From positions 1 through 32,200 of the forward strand of contig CANPGM010000041.1 in NCBI GenBank assembly GCA_947573605.1: a stretch of DNA of 32,200 nt. The letters run 5' to 3'. The translations under genes and the position numbers were made by a program. The DNA is from an uncultured Roseburia sp. Its GTDB lineage: Bacteria; Bacillota; Clostridia; Lachnospirales; Lachnospiraceae. Below the pieces are notes generated by a model that was not told the DNA's origin, did not search any database, and saw only the letters and a list, made by a program, of their open reading frames with translations. Below are positions 22,598 through 30,731 of the stretch, piece after piece; the first letter of the stretch is position 1; each line of letters begins with the position of its first letter.

Positions 22598-24700
22598 CTA
22601 TTCACACTTCAGCACCACCGCCGAATACCGCTGCATTTTCACCGTAAGCATGCCGCCTGTCACCTCGTAGCGCTCCGGCATCAGCGAATACCCGATTTCC
22701 GTCGTAATCATCAGACGGTTTAAAACGGCGTCTTTCGGGATTCCAAGCGGCCATACGTCCAGTTCGGCCGTCTGTTCCTCCGCCGCATTATTAACCAGCA
22801 CAACAAACTGCTGGCTGCGGTTAAACCTTCCGTAACAAAGCAAATCTTTCTTACCTGTAAGGAATTTCACAGAACCCGTGCGAAGCGCAGAATGCTCCTT
22901 ATGAATCCGAATCATATCCCGGTGAAAGTCAATCAGTCCCACATCTTCTTTTCCCCATGGATAAGTTCTTCGATTGTCCGGATCGGTAAATCCGCAGAGT
23001 CCGGCCTCGTCTCCGTAGTAAATCGTCGGCGCTCCGGGCCACGTCATCTGAATCACAACCGCCTCCCGGAAAATACCGGGATTAATGCCCTTACCGGCAG
23101 CCTCTGTGCCAAGCGACGCCGCCCTGCCTACCATCCCGTTTGTTCTCGTTAAAAACCGGGAATGATCGTGATTGGAAAGCTCGTTCATTGCACACAGCAA
23201 TTGCGAGGTCTGGAAACGCGCCATAAAATGACGCATGGAGGATTCAAAACTCTCTGCGTCCCCTTTCAGCTCCGGCTTTTTCTCGTCGCTATGCTTTTCC
23301 ATCCCCGTTAAAAACCAGGTAACCGGCTCCATAAACGCATCATAATTCATCACCGTGTCCCACTGATCGCCCGATTTCAGCCACTCCGCCGGATCTCCGT
23401 AATGCTCCGCCAAAATCACCGCATTCGGATTCGCCTCTTTGACCGCCTTCCTGAAATCCTGCCAGAACCGATGATTCGTCTCCGGCGAATGGCCCACGTC
23501 CGCAGCAACATCCAGACGCCATCCGTCCGCATTGTAAGGCGGCGACACCCATTTTGCCGCAACCCCCATAATATAACGATATAACTCTCTTGAATTTTCA
23601 TAATTCAGCTTGGGCAGCGTATCGTGGCCCCACCAGCCCTCATAAGTCGTATTATACGGCCATGAAACGGTATCCTGAAAATGAAAATACTCGCGATAGC
23701 GGCTATTTTTTGAAATAAAAGCCCCGTCCTCATAATTCCCGCTTGCGGCATATATTTCCTCCCGGTCCAGCCACTTATGAAACGAACCGCAGTGATTAAA
23801 CACGCCGTCTAAAATCACCTTCATCCCTCTGGCATGAATTTCTTCCACAAGCTCGGCAAAAAAACGATTTCCCGCTTCCAGATTTTCCCTGTTTGTGACA
23901 CGGTTCACATAACGCGACGCAAGTCTGTTGTCTCTGCTTCCGTCCGAAAGCCGTTCTCCGTGGTCGCTTACGATTTTCCCGTAATGCGGGTCGATATAAT
24001 CATAATCCTGAATATCGTATTTGTGATTGGACGGAGAAACAAACAGAGGATTAAAATAAATCGCCTCAACGCCCAGCCCCTGAATATAGTCAAGCTTTTG
24101 CTTTACGCCCTCCAAATCCCCTCCGTAAAATTCCGCTACCGAAAATTCGGACGGACACTGTTCCCAGTCCTCCATTCGCTTACTTGGCGTCCTGATATAA
24201 TAATACTCGTTTGTCAAAACATCGTTGGAGGGATCTCCATTATAAAACCGGTCTACCAGAATCTGGTACATGACCGCGCCCTTCGTCCAGGAAGGCGTAG
24301 AAAATCCCGGTATTATACGGAATAAATACTGATCCCGCGGTTCTTTGCTGACGCCAAACCGATCAAAAAATACATGTAAAAGACCGGTCGCCGCTTCAAA
24401 ATAATAGCAAAACGGCTCTTCGCCCATTTTGACCGAAACAGAATAATAATCAAATTCCCCAGTTGTTTCCGTCTTTAGCATTCGATAGTGAGCGTCTCCG
24501 CTGCAGAGCCATACGATATCCACATTGTCTTTCTGCGTCCGAAAACGTATCGTCACTTCTTCTCCGGGCTTTGGTTCCGTCGGGTTCCGGTAGTCGGCCG
24601 TACCGTCCGAAAACAGAGCCTCCATGTTCAGTACGGGACGCATCTGCATAATATATTGCTGAATACGGTTTAATCGGTAAATGGAATTTTCCTTCTTCAT
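22598..24700 (-). CDS. Cytoplasmic GH13 glycosidase (neopullulanase/cyclomaltodextrinase type)
   Basis: A 700-residue GH13 enzyme without signal peptide, so it likely acts on imported maltodextrins. An N-terminal beta-rich region (about 1-130, CBM34-like position) precedes the catalytic barrel. Motifs in order: ILDGVFNH (297-303), DGWRLD with nucleophile Asp397, ILAEHYGD with acid/base Glu432, and LSNHDHSR with Asp512. The N-domain and the HKYDIQDYDYIDPHYG block suit the cyclomaltodextrinase/neopullulanase branch, but the exact specificity is not visible. AAGGAG lies 8 nt before the ATG. Only 39 bp without a terminator separate it from the ArsR-type gene upstream, suggesting a shared transcript with regulator and transporter. 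Confidence 0.9.
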   Translation of the reverse strand: MKKENSIYRLNRIQQYIMQMRPVLNMEALFSDGTADYRNPTEPKPGEEVTIRFRTQKDNVDIVWLCSGDAHYRMLKTETTGEFDYYSVSVKMGEEPFCYYFEAATGLLHVFFDRFGVSKEPRDQYLFRIIPGFSTPSWTKGAVMYQILVDRFYNGDPSNDVLTNEYYYIRTPSKRMEDWEQCPSEFSVAEFYGGDLEGVKQKLDYIQGLGVEAIYFNPLFVSPSNHKYDIQDYDYIDPHYGKIVSDHGERLSDGSRDNRLASRYVNRVTNRENLEAGNRFFAELVEEIHARGMKVILDGVFNHCGSFHKWLDREEIYAASGNYEDGAFISKNSRYREYFHFQDTVSWPYNTTYEGWWGHDTLPKLNYENSRELYRYIMGVAAKWVSPPYNADGWRLDVAADVGHSPETNHRFWQDFRKAVKEANPNAVILAEHYGDPAEWLKSGDQWDTVMNYDAFMEPVTWFLTGMEKHSDEKKPELKGDAESFESSMRHFMARFQTSQLLCAMNELSNHDHSRFLTRTNGMVGRAASLGTEAAGKGINPGIFREAVVIQMTWPGAPTIYYGDEAGLCGFTDPDNRRTYPWGKEDVGLIDFHRDMIRIHKEHSALRTGSVKFLTGKKDLLCYGRFNRSQQFVVLVNNAAEEQTAELDVWPLGIPKDAVLNRLMITTEIGYSLMPERYEVTGGMLTVKMQRYSAVVLKCE

Positions 24701-24739
24701 AAATCCTGCTCCTTTATATATCTATAAAGAATAACGGCT

Positions 24740-25891
24740 TTACGCCTTTCCTGTCAATAGCTTTTTACAGTAGTCCAGCACTTCCTCAAGCGCCTTTTTA
24801 TTCGACAGATAATAGACGCGGGTATCCATACGCTTAATTTCAACAAGCCCTGCCGAAAGCAGGGCGTTCATATGATGGGAGACAGTCGCCGTCGTCAGAT
24901 TTAAATGCTTTGCAAGCTCGCTTCCGTACGCGGCCTCATCCCGGATAAAAGTCAGAATTTCAAATTTACTTTTATCCCCAATCAGCTTTAATACCTGTAG
25001 CGCATAATTCGAATAACCCTCCTCCTTTTTTTTATCACTCGACCCAATATCAAAATCCTCGTCGAAAAGAATTCCGACGCGCACACAGTCCGGCGTGAGA
25101 TACGTTCCGTCTTCTTCCATCTCGGCGTGAAAGGCAATCACATTCGGTTTCATGATAGAAGGATACAAGCGGAACCCAAGCGGGCTCTCGCCGATGTCAA
25201 TCTCTCTCATTTCCTTTGCATACGCCATAATACTTTGCCCTTTCAGCGTTTTTTCCCAATAATTGAAAAAACCTTCCAGAATCCATTGATATTCTTCCTC
25301 AAAGCCCTTTAAAAAGTCAATGGCGCAATTCAGCAGAGCAAGCACTTTTTCCCAATGCTTTTTTCTGTCAAAAAATATCTTCTGAAGCTTCCACTTTTCC
25401 TCGTCCTGAATATCCATTTTCATCAGACAGGAAATCACGTCAAACGGCTCTTCCGTTTTTATCATACCCGCGCCGTCAATTATATTATGATAACCCTGCA
25501 GACATTTCCCGAATTTTTCACAGTACTCTTTTTCGGACAACCCTTCTAAATAAGCCTCATATTCGCAGGCATCATAAAACCCGGCGTCCATCGCGTCCTC
25601 CCAGAGAATCGCCGCCTTTCCCGCACAGCCCGCGTCAATGTCCTGCGCTGCAGAAAAATAGTAGCGAATTTCCTCCATATCTTTCTGAAATACCTTTTTC
25701 GCCTCACGTTCCATATTTTCCAGCAGTTCAAACTTCTTCATTCCGATTTTAAACGGATTATCATATTTTTTGCACAACGTTTCCCTGATATCAGAATATC
25801 GCTCTCCAGTGCCCAAATGCTGCATCAGCGCGACACTCTCGGCCAGATAATCCGCTTCCCGGCTGATTACTCTTATCATTTTTCCCTTCAT
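24740..25891 (-). CDS. ArsR-family winged-helix regulator with large N-terminal domain
   Basis: A 383-residue protein. The C-terminal 85 residues are an ArsR/SmtB winged helix: LKLIGDKSKFEILTFI, then SELAKHLNLTTATVSHHMNA as the recognition region, then LVEIKRMDTRVYYLS as the wing. The first 280 residues are mainly helical, acidic and rich in aromatic residues, with no domain I recognise; ArsR proteins are normally only about 100-120 residues. No metal-binding CxC or similar motif is evident in the winged helix, so a different signal is likely sensed by the N-terminal part. It starts 6 bp after the MFS gene and precedes the GH13 gene. It is the natural candidate to bind the palindromes at the operon promoter. 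Confidence 0.85.
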   Translation of the reverse strand: MKGKMIRVISREADYLAESVALMQHLGTGERYSDIRETLCKKYDNPFKIGMKKFELLENMEREAKKVFQKDMEEIRYYFSAAQDIDAGCAGKAAILWEDAMDAGFYDACEYEAYLEGLSEKEYCEKFGKCLQGYHNIIDGAGMIKTEEPFDVISCLMKMDIQDEEKWKLQKIFFDRKKHWEKVLALLNCAIDFLKGFEEEYQWILEGFFNYWEKTLKGQSIMAYAKEMREIDIGESPLGFRLYPSIMKPNVIAFHAEMEEDGTYLTPDCVRVGILFDEDFDIGSSDKKKEEGYSNYALQVLKLIGDKSKFEILTFIRDEAAYGSELAKHLNLTTATVSHHMNALLSAGLVEIKRMDTRVYYLSNKKALEEVLDYCKKLLTGKA

Positions 25892-25897
25892 TCCGTT

Positions 25898-27157
25898 TTA
25901 CTCCAATCTCACCTTCGCAATTGCTGCGGTTATGAATATTATAACAGAAATCAATGCGCATAGCTTAAAAATCTGAGAAACCGAACAAAATGACGCCAGT
26001 GCGCCGACAGCAAGCGACGCCGCCGGTGTCGCCGCGCTTGCTCCAGCGTTAAAAATCGCTCCGACGCGGGCCATATACTCCTGCTTTACCGTCTTCATAA
26101 ACTGTACGCTTAACGCGGACACTAAAATACTGACCGCCGTGCCGAGCACAAAAGAACTGATAACTGTAAGAGTATAAATAGCGCCTGCGTTTGACCGGAA
26201 TCCGGTCCCTATTGTATAGCTGTACATCCCTGCGCCAACCAGTACTCCCGACACGGTAAACTGTACGCGGACGGAAACCCTGCCGCTTAGAAACGGATAA
26301 CAAAAAGAACCGACGCCCATCCCGGCCGACAAGGCAACGGCAAACACACTCAATAGCTCGCTTCCCTGTCCCAGTACCTCCTGTATCAACGGCGTCTGTA
26401 ATGAATTAAGCGGTACAATAACCATATTTATCAGAACGGAAAATACGCAGAAATTACGAATCACCGGCTGTCCTTTCAAGTAATGCAGCCCGTCTTTCAA
26501 CACCGTCTTATATTCCTTTAACAGAAGTTTTTCCTTTCGCAGATTCTTTTCCTTTAATCGCAGAAAACGCAGTAAAAGCGCAGAACCAAAAAACGAAATT
26601 CCGTCAATCGCAATTGCCGACCCGATACCGCAGGTACCGATCACTACGCCCGCCGCTCCCAGACCGATCAATTCTACGATTCTTCCCGCGGTAGAACTTA
26701 GCGAATTCCCGAACGCATAATAGTTTTCATCCAAAATCATCGGCATCACGGCCAGCGATGCCGGAAGCCGGAACGCCTCGACCGTGGAATTAATCAGTGT
26801 AAATGCAAGCATTATCCACGGATTCAGCAAGTCCGCAAAAAACAACACGGCCAGTCCGACCGTTATCATACCTCTGATCACATCCGTAACAACCATTAAT
26901 TTCTTTTTTTCCATTCCCTCAACCAGTGCGCCCGCAAACGGCTGTACCAGTACAGACGGAAGCTGATTTGCCGCAAACATAAGCGCCGACCAGGCTGCGT
27001 TTCCGGTCAGCTCATAGACAAGCCACGTAAACGCAATCGCGTCAATCGAATCTCCGAAACGATTAATCAAACCCGCCGACAAAATTTTCATATACTCCGT
27101 CTGACCAAATAAATCCCTGTAACCCATTTTTTCCGCCTTTTTTTCTAAGTGTTTCAT
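25898..27157 (-). CDS. MFS transporter (macrolide-efflux-like branch)
   Basis: A 419-residue integral membrane protein with about 12 hydrophobic helices. The N-terminal block LINRFGDSIDAIAFTWLVYELTG and the cytoplasmic loop after helix 2 (GMEKKKLMVVTD) resemble the MFS_3/MefA-like group of proton-driven exporters. Start is uncertain: the ATG at 27157 has GAGGG very close, while Met11 at 27127 has AAGG 8 nt upstream. It is first in the operon with the ArsR-type regulator (6-bp gap) and the GH13 enzyme. Drug efflux is the family default, but the link to a glycosidase leaves sugar or oligosaccharide transport possible. Confidence 0.88.
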   Translation of the reverse strand: MKHLEKKAEKMGYRDLFGQTEYMKILSAGLINRFGDSIDAIAFTWLVYELTGNAAWSALMFAANQLPSVLVQPFAGALVEGMEKKKLMVVTDVIRGMITVGLAVLFFADLLNPWIMLAFTLINSTVEAFRLPASLAVMPMILDENYYAFGNSLSSTAGRIVELIGLGAAGVVIGTCGIGSAIAIDGISFFGSALLLRFLRLKEKNLRKEKLLLKEYKTVLKDGLHYLKGQPVIRNFCVFSVLINMVIVPLNSLQTPLIQEVLGQGSELLSVFAVALSAGMGVGSFCYPFLSGRVSVRVQFTVSGVLVGAGMYSYTIGTGFRSNAGAIYTLTVISSFVLGTAVSILVSALSVQFMKTVKQEYMARVGAIFNAGASAATPAASLAVGALASFCSVSQIFKLCALISVIIFITAAIAKVRLE

Positions 27158-27265
27158 CCTTCCCTCATTTCTACCGTTTTTCGTACCGGATTTTTAAATG
27201 CAACGTCGGCACAAATCTACAGTCACGATCCTTTTCTTAACACATGCCTCTCTTTTGTTCCTATT

Positions 27266-27283
27266 GTTAGATATATATCTAAC
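27266..27283. promoter_or_regulatory. Operator candidate downstream of the MFS promoter
   Basis: GTTAGATATATATCTAAC is a perfect 18-bp palindrome lying just after the predicted transcription start of the MFS operon. It shares the 16-bp core TTAGATATATATCTAA with the site at 27326-27353. Confidence 0.7.
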
Positions 27284-27293
27284 TTATATTATA

Positions 27294-27322
27294 TATATAC
27301 ATATAAATTATATATTTGTCAA
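27294..27322 (-). promoter_or_regulatory. Promoter of the MFS-ArsR-GH13 operon
   Basis: TTGACA at 27317-27322 (minus strand), 17-bp spacer, TATATA at 27294-27299. It is placed exactly between two copies of the same palindrome. Confidence 0.7.
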
Positions 27323-27325
27323 GTA

Positions 27326-27353
27326 TTATAATTAGATATATATCTAATTATAA
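27326..27353. promoter_or_regulatory. 28-bp perfect palindrome upstream of the MFS promoter
   Basis: Centred on the shared core TTAGATATATATCTAA, the symmetry extends six more base pairs on each side without a mismatch. It abuts the -35 of the MFS promoter and lies 11 bp from the first operator of the divergent BlaI-type gene. Confidence 0.7.
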
Positions 27354-27363
27354 ATTATTTATT

Positions 27364-27383
27364 AACACTACCACAGTAGTGTT
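27364..27383. promoter_or_regulatory. BlaI-type operator 1
   Basis: AACACTAC and GTAGTGTT form a perfect inverted repeat around CACA. It overlaps the -35 of the blaI-type promoter. BlaI/MecI/CopY repressors are known to bind short TACA/TGTA-like dyads. Confidence 0.65.
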
Positions 27384-27410
27384 GACATTGCTTTTTCAAA
27401 GGAGTATTGT
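27382..27410 (+). promoter_or_regulatory. Promoter of the BlaI/M56 operon
   Basis: TTGACA at 27382-27387, 17-bp spacer, TATTGT at 27405-27410. Operator-like dyads overlap its -35 and lie just past its predicted start. Confidence 0.7.
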
Positions 27411-27424
27411 GTAATCAGCAGCAC

Positions 27425-27435
27425 ACTACTGTAGT
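27425..27435. promoter_or_regulatory. BlaI-type operator 2
   Basis: ACTACTGTAGT is an 11-bp palindrome sharing the CTAC/GTAG half-sites of operator 1, placed between the promoter and the AAAGGAGG ribosome site. Confidence 0.55.
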
Positions 27436-27456
27436 CTTGTAGAAAGGAGGATCAAT

Positions 27457-27816
27457 ATGGGAGTAAAACTTTTTGATTCGGAATTGAAAGTGATGTGCGT
27501 ACTCTGGCGCGAAGGCGACGTCACGGCAAAACATATATCCGACGTTTTGAAAGAAGAAACCGGATGGAATATGAACACCACGTATACTCTGATTAAAAGG
27601 TGCATTAAAAAAGGTGCGATTGAACGCTCTGAACCAAATTTTATGTGTCATGCTCTTATCCCAAAGGAAGAAGTTCAGGAAGCAGAAACAAACGAATTAA
27701 TCAACAAAATTTATGACGGTTCTATTGACAAGCTGTTTTCCGCACTGTTAGGCAGCAAAAAACTTTCTGCCGAACAGATAGAAAAGCTAAAGCAGATTGT
27801 AAAAGATATGGAATGA
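27457..27816 (+). CDS. BlaI/MecI/CopY-family transcriptional repressor
   Basis: A 119-residue dimeric winged-helix repressor of the penicillinase-repressor family. The N-terminal part FDSELKVMCVLWREGDVTAKHISDVL and the recognition helix NMNTTYTLIKRCIKKGAI are typical; the C-terminal half (about 75-119) is the helical dimerisation region where BlaI is cleaved. AAAGGAGG lies 6 nt before the ATG. The M56 gene follows almost directly, as in blaI-blaR1 and mecI-mecR1 pairs. Two operator-like dyads flank its promoter, suggesting autoregulation. No beta-lactamase gene is present next to it, so the target may be elsewhere or may include the divergent MFS operon. Confidence 0.93.
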   Translation: MGVKLFDSELKVMCVLWREGDVTAKHISDVLKEETGWNMNTTYTLIKRCIKKGAIERSEPNFMCHALIPKEEVQEAETNELINKIYDGSIDKLFSALLGSKKLSAEQIEKLKQIVKDME

Positions 27817-27826
27817 GGTGGTGATT

Positions 27827-29452
27827 GTGAACTTATTGCAAATGAGTTTATCCGGGTCCGTTTTTATTATTGCAGTGATAATCATCCGTACGGCGGCAAT
27901 ACACAATCTTCCGAAAAGAACATTTCTCATTTTATGGGAACTTGTGCTGATACGGCTGCTTATTCCGTTTTCCGTTCCGTCCATGCTGAGCGTATATCAT
28001 TTTATTTCCGTATTTTGGGAAAGAAAAGCTGAAATTGCGAGCCCTTCTATCATACAAGAACCGTTCGATTTAACACCGTTACAGCTTCCCCTAAATGATA
28101 TTCCGCCTGTTTTTAACTGGCCCCTCATCTGGTGTATCGGAACAATGGTTTGCGCCATGTTTTTTATCGTCTTCTATTTGCGCTGCATGTTTCAATTCCG
28201 GATTTCCCGCACAATTTACAACGACTATGTGAAACAGTGGTTACGGGAACATTCCTTAAAACGGCTGATTTCAATCAGGCAGTCGAACAGGATTTCTGCG
28301 CCATTGACTTATGGTATTTTTCGTCCCGTTATACTTCTGCCGCAAAAGACAGACTGGCAAAGCGAAAACCGGCTGCAATATATTCTTTTGCATGAATATG
28401 TGCATATCTGCCGCTTTGACACGGCAAGAAAGCTGATCATGATATTCGCCCTATGTATACATTGGTTCAACCCTATGGTCTGGATCATGTACATTCTGTT
28501 TAACCGCGATATAGAACTGCTATGTGATGAAATCGTAATAAGGAAAACGGGAGAAACTTCCAAATCTGCCTATGCTCTTATGCTGATTGACATGGAGGCA
28601 AAGAAAAGCGGCCCCTCTCCGCTATGCAGCAATTTTCATTGCAGCAATTTTCATTGCAGCAATTTTAGTATAAATGCGATTGAAGAAAGGATCACTGCCA
28701 TTATGAAAACAAAAAAGACAACAATTGTTACAATGATTTTATCGTGTTTTGTCATTTTAGGTGCAGCCGGAATGTTTGCTACCTCCGCAGCCGCGTCCAC
28801 TGACAGAAAAGAAACCTCCTTTTCTGAAAATAATATCAATCCGGAAGATTACGCAATTTACGAACCGTTTGGTTTAACTGCGGAGAACGGAAAACTTTAT
28901 TTCGACGGTAAACCGGTACGCTGCTTTGACGATCAGATACCTGCAGCAAATTTCCGTATAAAAGCAATCGGATATTACGAGAAAAACGGCGCGATTGACG
29001 TTCGTGCCAAAAGAGAAAAAGTAAACGGAAAAAGCGAATTAGTCGGTCTTTTGATTTTACCACAGGAAGAATTTGAAAACAGAGTCATTGTCGACCATTC
29101 CGAATCCGTTTCGAGTACAGACGAAAATCTGTTTGCCGTTTATGAAGAATATGGTCTCTGCTATGACGAAACGGAAAAAGCGCTCTTTTATGACGGAAAA
29201 CGCGTCAGATTGTTTTGGGACAGTCGGAATCGTGCTTCCCGGCCCGGCGACAGCAACGCACCGTTTCACAACAGCGTAAGTAATTGGGATGCAGACGGAG
29301 AAATCGATTTATACACGGTCAGGAATTTTGATCGGACCGACGAAAACGGATACGGAATATTAGAAGGGTTCCGAGCCGCTACACAGGAAGAATTTGAGAT
29401 CAATACAAATGAATTTTCAGATCGAAATCAGAAGACGGAAACTGCCGAATAA
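27827..29452 (+). CDS. BlaR1-like M56 sensor metalloprotease with non-beta-lactam extracellular part
   Basis: A 541-residue membrane protein. Several N-terminal helices surround a cytoplasmic zinc protease with HEYVH (about 189-193) and LLCDE (about 232-236). A final helix near 300-322 leads to an outside domain of about 215 residues. This is not a penicillin-binding fold: it holds two related modules, YEPFGLTAENGKLYFDGKPV and YEEYGLCYDETEKALFYDGK, each followed by a charged stretch. Start chosen at GTG 27827 because GAGGTG lies 6 nt upstream; GTG at 27818 is in frame too. It likely senses a signal outside and triggers cleavage of the BlaI-type repressor; the signal is unknown. Confidence 0.88.
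   Translation: MNLLQMSLSGSVFIIAVIIIRTAAIHNLPKRTFLILWELVLIRLLIPFSVPSMLSVYHFISVFWERKAEIASPSIIQEPFDLTPLQLPLNDIPPVFNWPLIWCIGTMVCAMFFIVFYLRCMFQFRISRTIYNDYVKQWLREHSLKRLISIRQSNRISAPLTYGIFRPVILLPQKTDWQSENRLQYILLHEYVHICRFDTARKLIMIFALCIHWFNPMVWIMYILFNRDIELLCDEIVIRKTGETSKSAYALMLIDMEAKKSGPSPLCSNFHCSNFHCSNFSINAIEERITAIMKTKKTTIVTMILSCFVILGAAGMFATSAAASTDRKETSFSENNINPEDYAIYEPFGLTAENGKLYFDGKPVRCFDDQIPAANFRIKAIGYYEKNGAIDVRAKREKVNGKSELVGLLILPQEEFENRVIVDHSESVSSTDENLFAVYEEYGLCYDETEKALFYDGKRVRLFWDSRNRASRPGDSNAPFHNSVSNWDADGEIDLYTVRNFDRTDENGYGILEGFRAATQEEFEINTNEFSDRNQKTETAE
28625..28669. repeat. 15-bp tandem repeat in the M56 gene
   Basis: TGCAGCAATTTTCAT occurs twice in direct succession (28625-28654) and a third copy differs only at its end. 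It encodes CSNFH repeats in the cytoplasmic linker between the protease domain and the last membrane helix. The 15-bp unit keeps the frame when the copy number changes. Confidence 0.9.
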
Positions 29453-29481
29453 TACGACGTATTACGAGCATGAAATATCCT

Positions 29482-29518
29482 CATTAGAAGAACGCCTGTC
29501 TCTGGCGTTCTTCTAATG
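29482..29518. terminator. Strong hairpin after the M56 gene
   Basis: CATTAGAAGAACGCC (29482-29496) pairs perfectly with GGCGTTCTTCTAATG (29504-29518) around a 7-nt loop, a 15-bp stem. No clean T-run follows, but its place between convergent genes fits a shared terminator. 29519-29588 shows nothing further. Confidence 0.7.
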
Positions 29519-29588
29519 AATGAATAGACTTACTTAGGAGACATGCCCTACGGTACGGCTTCTTCGTGAAACTCCACACGAATTACAC

Positions 29589-30731
29589 TTAAACCGTCTG
29601 TCCCTTCGCCACATAAACCGGGAATGAATCCGTCCCGCGCATTTCCTTGCCTTTCGTGATTGTAACGTTCTTGTCGGAAACAATATATTCAATGCTTGCA
29701 TCCGCTTCCACTACCGTATCCTGCATCAAAATGCAGTTCTTCACCTTCGCGCCTTTTGCAATCTTCACGCCTCGGAAAAGAATACTGTTCTCTACTTCGC
29801 CTTCAATAATACAGCCGTCCGCCACCATTACATTCTTCACTGCAGCGCCACTGATATATCTGGTCGGATGGTCGTCACGAATCTTTGTATAAATCGGATT
29901 ACCGCTGAACAGTCCGTCCAGGTTCTTCTCATCCAAAAGCTTCATATTCTCGTCGAAGTAGCTCTTCATATCGTGAATATGCGCCGCATAACCTTCAAAA
30001 CAGAATGCCTGTACGTTCAGCTCATCCAGCTTTTTCGCCAGAATATCGCGTTCAAAATATACGTTTCCTTCTACGTAAGCTTCCTCTATCAGCCTGATCA
30101 AAAGATCTCTGCCGATTACGTAAATATTCATGGAAACATCCTGAATCCCTTTTTCCTCCGTGTTCATGCGGATTTCCTTCACACGTCCGTCGGAAACTTC
30201 TAATGTATAATAAAGTTCTTCGATGTTATATCCCACGTCTGATGCAGTATTCGGCGCTTCGGTTTTTGAATAGGCAACCGTCACGTCCGCTCCGCTCGCA
30301 ATATGCGCATCCAAAAACGCACGGAAATCAAAATTAACCGCAATATTGGTATCCGCCAAAACCACATATTTTTCCTTCTGTCTCTTCAGGAAATGAATCA
30401 CGCTTGCAAGCGCTTCCACGCGACCGTTATAAACCTTCGCCATCTTCTGTGCAAAGGGAGGAACGATATTCAAACCGCCGTTTTTACGGGTCAGATCCCA
30501 CTCGCGTCCGGAACCCAAATGATCCAGAAGAGAAAGATAATTTTTACGGACAATCAAAGAAATATTGTCAATTCCCCCGTTTACCATGCTGGAAAGAATA
30601 AAATCCACCATCCGATAACGGCTCGCAAACGGAATGGAAGCCATCAGACGTACGTTTGCCAGTTCCGGCATCAGAGAATCATAGCTGTTTGGGAAAATAA
30701 TGCCCAATGCATCCGAATTAGAATTTACCAT
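29589..30731 (-). CDS. glgD: Glucose-1-phosphate adenylyltransferase, GlgD subunit
   Basis: A 380-residue ADP-glucose pyrophosphorylase-like protein. It keeps the nucleotidyltransferase fold ([27 protein letters not shown]) and a C-terminal left-handed beta-helix with hexapeptide pattern ([19 protein letters not shown]). The N-terminal nucleotide loop GGxGxRL of GlgC is replaced by [12 protein letters not shown], as expected of GlgD, which in Firmicutes is known to be a non-catalytic or weakly catalytic partner that activates GlgC. Its ATG overlaps the glgC stop by 7 bp (ATGGTAA), so the two are translationally coupled. Confidence 0.95.
   Translation of the reverse strand: MVNSNSDALGIIFPNSYDSLMPELANVRLMASIPFASRYRMVDFILSSMVNGGIDNISLIVRKNYLSLLDHLGSGREWDLTRKNGGLNIVPPFAQKMAKVYNGRVEALASVIHFLKRQKEKYVVLADTNIAVNFDFRAFLDAHIASGADVTVAYSKTEAPNTASDVGYNIEELYYTLEVSDGRVKEIRMNTEEKGIQDVSMNIYVIGRDLLIRLIEEAYVEGNVYFERDILAKKLDELNVQAFCFEGYAAHIHDMKSYFDENMKLLDEKNLDGLFSGNPIYTKIRDDHPTRYISGAAVKNVMVADGCIIEGEVENSILFRGVKIAKGAKVKNCILMQDTVVEADASIEYIVSDKNVTITKGKEMRGTDSFPVYVAKGQTV

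Noticed and set aside
27266-27353. CRISPR-like repeats
   Set aside because: Only two copies, each a palindrome, flanking a promoter; operator sites explain them better. No CRISPR array was found in the window.
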